From Bradyrhizobium sp. AUGA SZCCT0283 (GTDB lineage Bacteria > Pseudomonadota > Alphaproteobacteria > Rhizobiales > Xanthobacteraceae): a stretch of DNA of 51,499 nt. Positions 30,654 to 38,729 of the stretch are shown piece by piece. Location: assembly GCF_018130385.1 (NCBI RefSeq), contig NZ_JAFCLU010000042.1, forward strand, positions 1 through 51,499. The letters run 5' to 3'. Under the pieces are notes generated by a model. That model had not been told where the DNA came from. It searched no databases and saw only the letters and a list, made by a program, of their open reading frames with translations. Numbering within the stretch: position 1 is the stretch's first letter; the number at the start of each line of letters is the position of its first letter. A program made the translations under genes and the position numbers.

Positions 30654-30679
30654 GGAACGCGAACTGAGGGTGGTGTGTT
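30654..30679 (+). promoter_or_regulatory. EcfG-like promoter of the candidate small RNA (GGAAC-N17-TGTT)
   Basis: GGAAC at 30654-30658, 17 bases, TGTT at 30676-30679. No protein start follows; instead a structured RNA and terminator do. Confidence 0.6.
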
Positions 30680-30685
30680 AAGCGA

Positions 30686-30776
30686 ATGGCTGGTGGGCTG
30701 AAGCAATGTCGCACCTCGTCCCCGGTGCGACACCTCAGCCTAAGAAGGGCCCCAGCGGTGCCGCTGGGGCCCTTTC
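30686..30776 (+). ncRNA. Candidate stress-induced small RNA, GsrN-like in layout
   Basis: Transcription from the promoter at 30654-30679 would begin near 30686 and end at the terminator near 30776, giving about 90 nt without an open frame worth naming. Structure: GGCTGA (30696-30701) pairs with TCAGCC (30735-30740); inside, GTCGCACC (30708-30715) pairs with GGTGCGAC (30724-30731), leaving the C-rich loop TCGTCCCC; then the terminator. In Caulobacter, GsrN is a sigma-T-dependent RNA with a C-rich loop that acts on stress-gene mRNAs; the layout here is the same, but sequence homology has not been tested. It might also be a leader or an attenuator, though no gene follows on this strand. Confidence 0.6.
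30745..30775 (+). terminator. Strong rho-independent terminator
   Basis: GGGCCCCAGCGG (30747-30758) pairs with CCGCTGGGGCCC (30761-30772), extended by AA/TT and followed by TTTCGTAT. It ends the candidate small RNA and may also serve the converging gene at 30808-30942. Confidence 0.85.
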
Positions 30777-30807
30777 GTATTGGGGCGGCGAACTGAGGCG
30801 GCCTTGC

Positions 30808-30942
30808 TCAATTGAGTGACTTGCGTAGCTTCTTGAGGATTTCTCGCTGGTCGCTAGCGTATTCCTCAGCGACCTGCCGGGCTTGGTCGGTGCGCGATGG
30901 CTTGAGTTTCCGGTCGTGCTCCCGCGGCTTCTTCTCTCTCAT
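30808..30942 (-). CDS. Very small basic protein (MREKKPREHDRKLKPSRTDQ)
   Basis: 44 residues, ending ARQVAEEYASDQREILKKLR then KSLN. ATG at 30942 is preceded by AGGAGACACC. The protein is highly charged and helical. I recall near-identical small proteins in Bradyrhizobium; the role is unknown. It points towards the terminator at 30745-30775. Confidence 0.65.
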   Translation of the reverse strand: MREKKPREHDRKLKPSRTDQARQVAEEYASDQREILKKLRKSLN

Positions 30943-31016
30943 GGTGTCTCCTAGCTGCCTTTTGGCGCGTTCATTGCCCGCTCACCATGAGGACGAAAAG
31001 ACCGCCGACTGATGCC

Positions 31017-31193
31017 TCACGCTGTCTTGGGGCTGTTCATGACTTTCTCGACTTCGTCGGCCAGCCGATCAAAATGCTGACATAGCCGGTCGAACAATTC
31101 CCGTTTGGTGCGATCCGTAGCGAGATCGCGAATTAGAGCGGCCTCCGCCGCGTGCCGTCGCAGTTTCTCGATTGAGGCGAGGTAATCCTCCAT
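31017..31193 (-). CDS. Small helical protein, family X, second copy
   Basis: 58 residues: MEDYLASIEKLRRHAAEAAL, IRDLATDRTKRELFDRLCQH, then FDRLADEVEKVMNSPKTA. It aligns with 19060-19245 through LATD..K.ELF.RL. It begins 13 bases after the family Y gene at 31207-31404 ends, repeating the gene order found near 19 kb. Confidence 0.7.
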   Translation of the reverse strand: MEDYLASIEKLRRHAAEAALIRDLATDRTKRELFDRLCQHFDRLADEVEKVMNSPKTA

Positions 31194-31206
31194 GGCGCGC
31201 CCATGC

Positions 31207-31404
31207 TTACTGTGGAGACCGCAGACCGGGTGACTTCAGCCACTGGTCCAGGTGCGCAGCGGTCTCGGCTTGTCGGGCCTCCCGTTCGAGCTCATACCGC
31301 TCAATGCCGGGCGGCAGCTTCTTTGCTTCAGAGCGTAAGCGGTCGGCCTCCTGGATGAGCCGATCGGGAATAGTCAATACGTCTTTGAAACGGCGTCGCT
31401 GCAT
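31207..31404 (-). CDS. Small helical protein, family Y, second copy
   Basis: 65 residues from the ATG at 31404, preceded by GGAGAGCGCC. MQRRRFKDVLTIPDRLIQEA, then DRLRSEAKKLPPGIERYELE and TAAHLDQWLKSPGLRSP. The conserved end (AAHLDQWL, like ASHMNEWL) marks family Y. It is transcribed with the family X gene downstream. Function is unknown. Confidence 0.7.
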   Translation of the reverse strand: MQRRRFKDVLTIPDRLIQEADRLRSEAKKLPPGIERYELEREARQAETAAHLDQWLKSPGLRSPQ

Positions 31405-31549
31405 GGCGCTCTCCATTCCAAAAGAGGATGGCGGGAGCGCAAAGGGCGGTCTCATCACCGGTAGTTGCCACAGCTTAGGCGAACAACTGCGGCGGTGGGC
31501 GGGAGGTGACCAAAGTCCCGGATTCGCGCATAGCCAGCCAACTGCGCAA

Positions 31550-31753
31550 TTATCCCTTCGAGCGTTGCAGGTTGGGTGATTTCAGCCACTGGTTCATGTG
31601 CGCTGCGGCTTCTGCCATTCGGGCCCGCTTCAAGAGCAGTTCTTGAGCCATTCCCGGGGAGATAACCTCGGCTGCTTCTCTAAAGCGCTGCGCTTCTTCC
31701 GCTAACCGTTGTTCAAAGCTTTTTTCGTGCTTGATGCGGCGACGCTTTTGCAT
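31550..31753 (-). CDS. Small helical protein, family Y, third copy
   Basis: 67 residues from the ATG at 31753 (GGAGTACCGC precedes it). MQKRRRIKHEKSFEQRLAEE, AQRFREAAEVISPGMAQELL and AAAHMNQWLKSPNLQ. It is closest in pattern to the copies at 19297 and 31207. Together with those two it forms a tandem arrangement with the family X gene: Y, Y, X. Confidence 0.7.
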   Translation of the reverse strand: MQKRRRIKHEKSFEQRLAEEAQRFREAAEVISPGMAQELLLKRARMAEAAAHMNQWLKSPNLQRSKG

Positions 31754-32012
31754 GCGGTACTCCATCGGATGAGAGTGGACGGAGGGAGCGCGCGAAGCGC
31801 TCCCGTCACCGATGGATGCTGGACTGCCCCAACGGTGACAGCACGCTAGCCCGGTACGGAAAGTCCGACCGTGCACTAGTGAACACATTGGATCGTCGCT
31901 TTAGGGGGATTGGTATGTGTTGCCTTGTTAACATTTGTTGTGGCCCGGTGCAGCGCCTGATCTCAGGCCTTATGGTTTCCTTGAGACATCACAGAGCGCC
32001 GCCAACGGGCAG

Positions 32013-32084
32013 TCACCTCAGCACCGCGTCCAGTAGCTGCTGAGGCTCATAGGGCTTCATAAGAAAGTGGGTGTCCTGCGGAAC
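32013..32084 (-). pseudogene. C-terminal fragment of a response regulator
   Basis: On the minus strand FVPQDTHFLMKPYEPQQLLD then AVLR and a stop at 32015-32013. The KPYEP lysine motif and following helix are those of a receiver domain's last segment. Nothing upstream continues it: the DNA there is the start of the DUF1236 gene on the other strand. Confidence 0.7.
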
Positions 32085-32091
32085 GAAACCG

Positions 32092-32427
32092 ATGAAGAAG
32101 CTTTTGATGATCGCGGCTGCAGCCTCGCTCCTGGTCACTACCGCCACCGCGCAGACCACCGTGACGACCGGCATAGGCGGTGGAGCTATTCAAATCGAGC
32201 CGGAATATCGCACTAAGATCAAGATGCACGTTACGGAGAAAAGGATTCGGCCCATTACGACCCAAGAACGCATCGTTGTAGGCGCCAAGGTCCCGGTCAG
32301 TGTGGAGCTCGAAGCCGTACCGGCGGATTGGGCACCCTCCGTGTCCAAATATCGATATGTTTATTCTAACGATCGAGTGATGCTCGTAGACCCCGGCACC
32401 CGTACGGTTGTGCACGAGATCGACTAA
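32092..32427 (+). CDS. Secreted DUF1236-family protein
   Basis: 111 residues from the ATG at 32092. A signal peptide (MKKLLMIAAAASLLVTTATA) precedes a DUF1236 domain: YRTKIKMHVTEKRIRPITTQ, ERIVVGAKVPVSVELEAVPA, then YRYVYSNDRVMLVDPGTRTV and VHEID. The family is periplasmic and common in Hyphomicrobiales. Function is unknown; a role in the envelope is presumed. Confidence 0.88.
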   Translation: MKKLLMIAAAASLLVTTATAQTTVTTGIGGGAIQIEPEYRTKIKMHVTEKRIRPITTQERIVVGAKVPVSVELEAVPADWAPSVSKYRYVYSNDRVMLVDPGTRTVVHEID

Positions 32428-32465
32428 ACGAGTGAGGCTTCATCGCCGCATCGTCAAAAATCCAG

Positions 32466-32501
32466 GCATAAGCTTGCGGCCGTGCTCCGGCACGCGGGCT
32501 T
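32466..32501 (+). terminator. Terminator-like hairpin after the DUF1236 gene
   Basis: ATAAGC (32469-32474) pairs with GCTTAT, with an inner CGTGC/GCACG stem. A short T-rich run (TTTCTTCT) follows. Confidence 0.5.
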
Positions 32502-32517
32502 ATTTCTTCTAAGCCGA

Positions 32518-32583
32518 CTAGCGAACAGCGCGAACTAGATAATAGCCGACACCGCCGATAACGATCACGGTAAGGATTATCAC
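32518..32583 (-). CDS. Predicted 21-residue membrane peptide
   Basis: MIILTVIVIGGVGYYLVRAV then R, from a GTG at 32583. GAGGAG lies two bases before it, a close spacing, so the start is unsure. The same ending (GGVGYYLVRAV) occurs in a relic at 48657-48734. It is a membrane-spanning peptide if translated. Confidence 0.4.
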   Translation of the reverse strand: MIILTVIVIGGVGYYLVRAVR

Positions 32584-32751
32584 TTCTCCTCATTTGCCCC
32601 AGCTGTTCTTAGCGTGAGAAATTGCCACCTGGTCCCGAATTGGATCCAAGGACGGAGCCGCGGCTGACGGCTGTGGAAGCTATTGCACTGCCAAAACCGG
32701 CATCGGGTCGTTATTTGCCGGAAAAAGCTGGATGAGCGCTCCGCTTGTCCG

Positions 32752-32946
32752 TTAAGTAATGCCTTTAGGCGGAATTTCGGGTGGGCTCGGCGGAGGCAGC
32801 CCGTATTTGTTCGGGCGTTTCGCAGCTAGCTTTCGATACGCCGCGGCCTGATGTATCAACTCATTCTTGAACTTTGAATCCTGCTCGCCCGCCGCAAGGC
32901 GTTCGAGGCTAACGGCGCGCTCAAGGTACTCGGTGAGCAATTTCAT
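32752..32946 (-). CDS. Small conserved hypothetical protein (MKLLTEYLERAVSLE type)
   Basis: 64 residues from the ATG at 32946. KLLTEYLERAVSLERLAAGE, FKNELIHQAAAYRKLAAKRP and NKYGLPPPSPPEIPP. A helical rhizobial family I recall, with unknown function. The frame runs open upstream but without further conserved sequence. Confidence 0.7.
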   Translation of the reverse strand: MKLLTEYLERAVSLERLAAGEQDSKFKNELIHQAAAYRKLAAKRPNKYGLPPPSPPEIPPKGIT

Positions 32947-33174
32947 GCCTGTCATTATGACTGCATGCTCGCAAATTTGTGTTGCCCTGAACATTGCCGA
33001 GTGTTCCCGAGCTCGGCGGTGGATGACCGTGGCGAAATACAAAAGCCCACGTGCTAAAAATCGGCTCTGGCAGCGGGGGACTATGGTACGCGCCAGAGAT
33101 GTTTCCGTGGGACCCGCCTTGATGGATCTCTGGCGGCAGAGCATAGCTTCACTCGATAGGGGTCACAAAGGACA

Positions 33175-33486
33175 TCATCTCGGAGTGGTGCGCCGCTCGT
33201 TGTCGGGTGTCTTGGAATCAGATCGCCTCTTGAACAAGCTCGACGCAGAGGCGGAACGCATGCCCGCGGCTGCCGTAAACCGTGTTAGCAAGCCTACAAA
33301 ATAGCCGCCCTGGAGAACTGCTTCAGCGACGAGGATAATGATCACCGTATCTCTAAGACCGTGAGAGGCAGCAAAGATGATCGCGGTGAATGGCAAGAGA
33401 ACGATGACCGGCAAGAGCACTTTCCATCGGAACGCTAATCCTGCCGCAGCCCCTATGAGTGCCAGTATAACGGCAAAATATAACAT
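33175..33486 (-). CDS. Small membrane protein
   Basis: 103 residues from the ATG at 33486, with GAGGGG upstream. Three hydrophobic segments: FAVILALIGAAAGLAFRW, LLPVIVLLPFTAIIFAAS and TVIIILVAEAVLQGGYFVGL. The polar C-terminus (RRSDSKTPDNERRTTPR) is cytoplasmic-looking. The family is not recognised. Confidence 0.7.
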   Translation of the reverse strand: MLYFAVILALIGAAAGLAFRWKVLLPVIVLLPFTAIIFAASHGLRDTVIIILVAEAVLQGGYFVGLLTRFTAAAGMRSASASSLFKRRSDSKTPDNERRTTPR

Positions 33487-33917
33487 ATAGGTGCCCCTCA
33501 ATATCGTGCCGACAACCAGCAGGCAGTACTATTCGTCTTTTGGTTTGGTTCTCGTAAACGCCAGGAATCAATTGGCATGTACTCTAGGCTCGAGCCGCAA
33601 TCATTTGAGGGTTGTTGCGTATTGTAGCTACAAGTGGAACGTGTGGCCAGCGCCAAAAATACACGTAGCGCCATCCACGGAGTTAGCTTCCTAAGAATGG
33701 ACTCCGCATCAGAACGGCGAAAGTTTCAACCGCCCGAGAGTCGATCGATTTGTGATTGATTATCGCAGTTCCCGCCGAATATGCGACGGGAAAATTGGCA
33801 CCCGCTTCGTTTTTGGTCTCAGCAAGCGGCCCACAAGACATCGCATCGAGGCCGCATCGCGGGCCAATCGAGCGAAGTCGGCTGCCCGACAAAAAATGAA
33901 CCGTGGCGCACTTTACC
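33487..33917. other. Intergenic stretch between accessory region and polysaccharide locus
   Basis: About 430 bases. Short open frames exist on both strands but none has a ribosome site plus recognisable sequence. No terminator for the sugar transferase operon was obvious. This is the boundary of the polysaccharide locus. Confidence 0.4.
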
Positions 33918-34601
33918 TCAATAGGCCGTATTGGAGAAGCAGACAGCCGGAATCGTTGCCATAATTATCTTGGCATCGAGAACCATCGACCAATGGTGCG
34001 CATAATGGCTATCCAGAACAACGCGCCTTTGGAAGGTTGTGTTACTACGGCCGCTCACCTGCCAAAGACCGGTGATACCGGGACGACATGCGTAGTAGGC
34101 TGTAATGGCATCGGAATATCGGTCCAGTTCTTCTTCCGTAACCGGGCGCGGTCCAACGATGCTCATATCGCCCTTCAGGACGTTGAATAGCTGTGGCAAC
34201 TCATCGAGGCTGGATCTCCGCAAAATAGTGCCAATCGCGGTAACACGCGGATCGTTGCGCAACTTTCGTGTCGCAATCCATTCTGATGCTGCAGCAGGAT
34301 CAGCCTCAAGATGCCGATGCAAGCGTGCCGGCGCATCGATAGCCATGGTGCGAAATTTCAAGCAATCGAACGGCATTCCATTGAACCCGACGCGCTTATG
34401 GCGAAATAACACCGGGCCCGGAGAGAAGCAGGCCGTGGCCACGTAGCAGAGAATAAAAAAAGGAGCGAGCAGAACAATCCCGCACAGGGATAAAACAATG
34501 TCTGCTGCTCGCTTGGAGGCGAGACCTATCGGACGTGGGGTCGTCACTAAAACAAACAGCGCTTCTCCATCTGCACTGTTTGTCTTTGCCAATCCATTCA
34601 T
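33918..34601 (-). CDS. Polyprenyl-phosphate sugar-1-phosphate transferase (ExoY-like)
   Basis: 227 residues. One membrane segment (DIVLSLCGIVLLAPFFILCY) is followed by the bacterial sugar transferase domain: FRHKRVGFNGMPFDCLKFRT, RRSSLDELPQLFNVLKGDMS, VGPRPVT and RPGITGLWQVSGRS. It transfers a hexose-1-phosphate (galactose or glucose) to undecaprenyl phosphate on the inner membrane, starting each repeat unit. Last gene of the minus-strand operon from 38656. It is separated from the preceding glycosyltransferase by 220 bases and may have its own promoter. Confidence 0.95.
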   Translation of the reverse strand: MNGLAKTNSADGEALFVLVTTPRPIGLASKRAADIVLSLCGIVLLAPFFILCYVATACFSPGPVLFRHKRVGFNGMPFDCLKFRTMAIDAPARLHRHLEADPAAASEWIATRKLRNDPRVTAIGTILRRSSLDELPQLFNVLKGDMSIVGPRPVTEEELDRYSDAITAYYACRPGITGLWQVSGRSNTTFQRRVVLDSHYAHHWSMVLDAKIIMATIPAVCFSNTAY

Positions 34602-34821
34602 ATGTGGTTACTCCGAGGCAAAGTGAGCGTGCGTTGCGAAGAAAGCCCGCTGCGGCAGCATCGTTCCTGTTTTTCCCGAAATTTGTCGCAATTTTACCTT
34701 GCCAAAGAATTGCCATCCGACGGCCCAATTGGCAGCAGTCGTGTGTTCAATCTCTGTGTACCTAAAGTTCCCGAACGACGTCGTAAGGGCGGATCAGCAG
34801 CGGGGGCGGCAGCCCGATTTG

Positions 34822-36099
34822 TCAGGAACGAGCGTTCTTTTCCAGGGCAGAACATGCTTGCGTCGGGGCCGCAGATTGCGGCAGAGATTGTTCTTCCGAG
34901 CGATCGCGAGCAGTGAAGTCGAAGGCCTCCAATAGGCGACGCCCATTGGCGTCCCAGTTGAACAAATCCTCAGCTAACTCGAATGCTGTGTTCTGCATCA
35001 AGTCTAGGCGGTCGATGTCGTCCATCACCGCCACAATTGTCATGAGAAGACCCCCAACGCTGTTCTCAATGATAAACTGCTTTTTTACTTCATCGGGAAT
35101 GCCGTTTAGTGCCGCCTCCACAGCGGCGACAGGCATGCGAGAGAAAATATAATCCAGTATTTTGAGCTTGAAGCCGCCACCAATCTCCTCCGGAACCAGA
35201 GCAATGCGCGCGTTCCGGAACTCTTCGCTGAGATCATCGACAAAGCCGCGAAAGACGACCCAAGGAAAGTGTGACCTCAAACGCGACAGAAGCGGCTCGG
35301 GTACGACTCCAACGACATGAAGCTCTATCTGATGTTGCGTAAGGATACTGCTTGCCGCCTCCAGCAATCGCTCGAGGTTCATCTGCTTGGCGATCCAGCT
35401 GAAAGAGCCGACAATGATCGCACGCCTTGGAACCTTCTCGTTCAAGGTGCGAGCGCGCTGCTTCGTCCCCGCATAACCGGGCCAAATAACAATGCAGGGA
35501 AGCGAGCGGTTCAGTCCATTGAACGCAGCACGATCCTCATCCGTCAGGGTCACGAGTAAATTGCTGGAACGTGCGAGACATTCCTCAGCGAGCCTGGTTT
35601 TCCTGGCATTCTCTTTGAGCAGCAATTTGCGGAGAGGGTCGCCGGTGAAGTTGCGAGCTATTTGATCCGTGACCCTGGTCTCAAAGTCATGTGAAACATG
35701 GACAAGGACGGGACGATTCCGGGCGATTTTCTGCACGTAGGCGACGGCCCAGCTCATTCCATATTGATCAAATACCACGACGTCATAGTCGTTCGCCTTA
35801 AGTTCCTTCCGGACCGCCCTACGATATTCTTTGGTCGCGAATCGTGCTCCGACCATAGGGAGATTGCTCAAAAGAGCGATCAGCTTGGCGTTCGGCGTGC
35901 CAGGCACTACCTTCCAGCGAACCCGGGGCTCAAGATCAGCGAGGCTACCTGTCGGGTCATCGGGATTTTTAAGACCGAGGAAAGCAACATGCGCCCCTTG
36001 ACGGGCCGCGGCTCCCGCCAGCTGGGCGGAATAGATGCGATCACCTGCGTTGAGTGGAATCGGAATCGTTCGCCCAAGCCACAGTATCGAAATGGTCAC
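34822..36099 (-). CDS. Glycosyltransferase, GT4-like (GT-B fold)
   Basis: 425 residues. The start MTISILWLGRTIPIPLNAGD and the middle VVFDQYGMSWAVAYVQKIAR, VLVHVSHDFETR belong to a GT-B N-domain; the C-domain has IIVGSFSWIAKQMNLERLLE, FRGFVDDLSEEF, PEEIGGGFKLKILDYIFSRM, with the acidic residue in the EX7E-like position. It adds a sugar to the lipid-linked repeat unit in the cytoplasm. The start overlaps the GMC oxidoreductase stop as ATGA. Donor sugar is unknown. Confidence 0.88.
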   Translation of the reverse strand: MTISILWLGRTIPIPLNAGDRIYSAQLAGAAARQGAHVAFLGLKNPDDPTGSLADLEPRVRWKVVPGTPNAKLIALLSNLPMVGARFATKEYRRAVRKELKANDYDVVVFDQYGMSWAVAYVQKIARNRPVLVHVSHDFETRVTDQIARNFTGDPLRKLLLKENARKTRLAEECLARSSNLLVTLTDEDRAAFNGLNRSLPCIVIWPGYAGTKQRARTLNEKVPRRAIIVGSFSWIAKQMNLERLLEAASSILTQHQIELHVVGVVPEPLLSRLRSHFPWVVFRGFVDDLSEEFRNARIALVPEEIGGGFKLKILDYIFSRMPVAAVEAALNGIPDEVKKQFIIENSVGGLLMTIVAVMDDIDRLDLMQNTAFELAEDLFNWDANGRRLLEAFDFTARDRSEEQSLPQSAAPTQACSALEKNARS

Positions 36100-37769
36100 G
36101 ATGGGCTCCGTGAGGCAGTTTTTAATTGGTCGGCAATCCGTATCGCCAATGCGACGATCGTCAGCGTTGGATTGGCAGAGCCGCTGGTCGGGAAAACTGC
36201 GCTTCCAGCTATGTAAAGGTTTTCGACGTCATGCGTTCGGCACTGCGTGTTGACGACACCTCGTTTTGGATCAGCACTCATCCGAGCGGTGCCGATGTGA
36301 TGTCCCCCCACCGCGATGGTCTGTTTCACACTCTCATTCAAGGCATCATCGTCGTAGACGACCTCCGCGGCGTTCGTGCGCGCCAAAATCCTTCGCATTT
36401 CTCGGAAAGTTACGGCAATAGATGCTATGTCTTCAGGACAAACTCGCCAATCGATGCGCAGCTTGGGAACGCCAAAGCGATCCTTGTCATGGCTCAATGA
36501 GACTCGACTGTCATACGAGGGCGTCTGCTCGGCGTTGTAATCGAGCGGGTAAGCACCTTGTTTCGAGTAAAGCGCTACATAGGGCATCCGGCGGTAGCTG
36601 ACATGACGCTTATGAACCCAGGAGGTCACGAATTTGATCAGAGGCCAGGGGTTCTTGGCGATATTTGCAATGTGGCGAGCCACCAGCGAATGGCCCTTTG
36701 GTAATCGATCGAGCGACTCCAGTTCGACCGTGGTGATCTTCCGTCGATATTCAGGCAGAATGAATCGTTTCGCGATATACATCAGCGACAACACCGGATC
36801 CCCATGTTGCGGGTCCATCGGATTGGCATGGTGGAGACGAAAGATCATGTTTCGAAGCTGGAGGCGGCGCTGGACGTCGTCAGACAGTCGAATATGATGC
36901 TTGGCATAAATGCCGTCTCGCGTTCTCGCAAAATTCCAGGCCACTCGTCGCCCGGCGGCAACCTGTAGCCGGCCTAACGTGCCCTCAAGGTGCGACATGT
37001 AGTATCGGCCAAGCGCTCCGCTTGAGTTGGCGAGTCCTGCCGAGAACGTTCCGTTCGATGCTGCCAGCAGGCGCACGGATTCCAATCCGCCTGCGGCGAC
37101 CACGATGTGTTTGGCGCAAATCCGAAATTTGTTGCCGCTAAGAGTTGAGCATTCGACTGCTTCCACCAGACGGCCGGAGTCATTGCTCAATAAGCCGACG
37201 CATGTGGACTCCAGCAGGAGTGTGTGCTTCGGCGATCCAATCAAATCCGATTTGAAACGCCTGCCGAAGTCAGTCGGTGGACTAAAGCGCTCCAGCCCGA
37301 TCGTAATGTCCGCACTGGCGAGTCCTTCGACGATTGCCTCTGCTGCTTTCAAACAACTGGGGTCAAATGCGAACTCGCCTGCCTCGCAATAGGTCAACGC
37401 TCTCGAATAGAATGGAACCAGCTTATCGTACGAAATCGGCCAACCGCTGTTGGCCACATGAGATCGAGAGTCAAAATCGCTAGGTGTCAGGGGGACGCAA
37501 CGACCGCCCCAAATTGTCGACGAACCGCCGAAGCGTCGCTCCCGATACATTTCGGGCGGCGGATGCCGGCTGTCGGATGCAAGCTCGGCTGCGTTTAGAC
37601 TTTGTGTCAGCTTGTTCGGCCGCCATCCTCCGCTTTCGACAAGTACAACAGAGATTGCCGCTCCAAGCAATTCACGAGCGATCACAATGCCTGCAGGACC
37701 TCCGCCAATGATGCAGACGTCCCTCTCGATCGTCGAGCCGGAAGCTATTTGGCGCCCGTCTATAAACAC
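36096..37769 (-). CDS. GMC-family oxidoreductase
   Basis: 557 residues from a GTG at 37769, ten bases inside the end of the aldo/keto reductase gene; a longer frame to 37901 has unlikely sequence. FAD-binding motif IIGGGPAGIVIARELL, then the GMC signature GGSSTIWGGRC, and at the C-terminus GGHHIGTARMSADP and AGSAVFPTSGSANPTLTI with the active-site histidine and asparagine. It probably oxidises a hydroxyl of a sugar or sugar alcohol. With the aldo/keto reductase it may make a modified sugar for the polysaccharide; this is inferred from coupling. Confidence 0.9.
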   Translation of the reverse strand: MFIDGRQIASGSTIERDVCIIGGGPAGIVIARELLGAAISVVLVESGGWRPNKLTQSLNAAELASDSRHPPPEMYRERRFGGSSTIWGGRCVPLTPSDFDSRSHVANSGWPISYDKLVPFYSRALTYCEAGEFAFDPSCLKAAEAIVEGLASADITIGLERFSPPTDFGRRFKSDLIGSPKHTLLLESTCVGLLSNDSGRLVEAVECSTLSGNKFRICAKHIVVAAGGLESVRLLAASNGTFSAGLANSSGALGRYYMSHLEGTLGRLQVAAGRRVAWNFARTRDGIYAKHHIRLSDDVQRRLQLRNMIFRLHHANPMDPQHGDPVLSLMYIAKRFILPEYRRKITTVELESLDRLPKGHSLVARHIANIAKNPWPLIKFVTSWVHKRHVSYRRMPYVALYSKQGAYPLDYNAEQTPSYDSRVSLSHDKDRFGVPKLRIDWRVCPEDIASIAVTFREMRRILARTNAAEVVYDDDALNESVKQTIAVGGHHIGTARMSADPKRGVVNTQCRTHDVENLYIAGSAVFPTSGSANPTLTIVALAIRIADQLKTASRSPS

Positions 37770-38656
37770 GAGGTTTCTTCTGCGCTCTGTACCGCATCCA
37801 GCACCTGGTTGAGATGCGCGAGGCGGGTCGTGCCAATGAGTAGGCGACTGATCTCGCCTCGTGCCAAGGAAGAGATCAGCGCCGCGCGAGCCGCCGACCA
37901 TCGATCGCTGTTGCTGGTTGACGGTGGGGCACTCATCAGACCTCGCCCGATGACAAACACACGCTGACGTCGGGCGCGATTGAGAAATCGCTCGGTTTTT
38001 GCTGTAGCCGGCCAGAGCGGGAGTTCGATGGCGTCGACTCGTGAATCGCCCAGCGCAAGCAAACCGGATTCGACGTCTTCGCAGGAGATGCCGATTTTGA
38101 TGGCTTTACCCGCCTCCCGAAGTTTTTCCAGTGATCCCAACGCTTCGCCGTTTGTGATTAGGTCTGAGGACGGGCTGTGCAGGAGAAAGAAGTCTACGTA
38201 GTCGGTCTTCAGTCGTCGGAGACTAGCTTCAGCAGAAGCATGTAGGGCGCGATCCGAAAAGTTTCGCGGCAACCGCGCCTCGCGTGCTTTTGAAACCATG
38301 TAACGCCCAGCTCCGCTTCGACGGATCAAGGGCGTAATGACGTGTTTGAACGGCCTTACCGCCCTCATCCAAGCAGGGAAATGCTGTCCCGCCTTCGTTA
38401 CGATGGTGGCCCGCTTGCGCTGGCCGCGAAGCGCCGATCCCAAGATGCGTTCGCTCTCGCCTTGGCCGTAGATATTCGCGGTATCGAAGAAGCGAATGCC
38501 TCGATCGAATGCACTTTGGATAAAATGGAGGGCTTCCGTCTGGTCACGACCAACAACGGAACCCAGTCGCGCGCAGCCGAGTCCAAGCCGTTGCCGAACG
38601 ACATCAGGCGGGGTTGAGTCGTCCATCCAACTGGAACCTTGGTTGCTGGTCTGCAT
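37760..38656 (-). CDS. Aldo/keto reductase
   Basis: 298 residues. The catalytic tetrad is visible: Asp and Tyr in FFDTANIYGQGESERILG, Lys in ATIVTKAGQH, His in DFFLLHSPSS. A C-terminal IGTTRLAHLNQVLDA is the NADPH-binding end typical of the family. First gene of the minus-strand operon (reductase, GMC oxidoreductase, glycosyltransferase, sugar transferase). Presumably it reduces a keto-sugar or aldehyde in polysaccharide precursor synthesis. Confidence 0.92.
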   Translation of the reverse strand: MQTSNQGSSWMDDSTPPDVVRQRLGLGCARLGSVVGRDQTEALHFIQSAFDRGIRFFDTANIYGQGESERILGSALRGQRKRATIVTKAGQHFPAWMRAVRPFKHVITPLIRRSGAGRYMVSKAREARLPRNFSDRALHASAEASLRRLKTDYVDFFLLHSPSSDLITNGEALGSLEKLREAGKAIKIGISCEDVESGLLALGDSRVDAIELPLWPATAKTERFLNRARRQRVFVIGRGLMSAPPSTSNSDRWSAARAALISSLARGEISRLLIGTTRLAHLNQVLDAVQSAEETSCL

Positions 38657-38729
38657 TGTGCCGCGTCTCCACGACAGCGAAAACCACTACGAATCCGCGT
38701 GCTGTCAGAGTTCCGATTGGGGATTTCCG

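Noticed and set aside
32867..33304. 145-residue open frame on the plus strand
   Set aside because: It lies opposite two genes with better features (32752-32946 and 33175-33486) and has no recognisable sequence.
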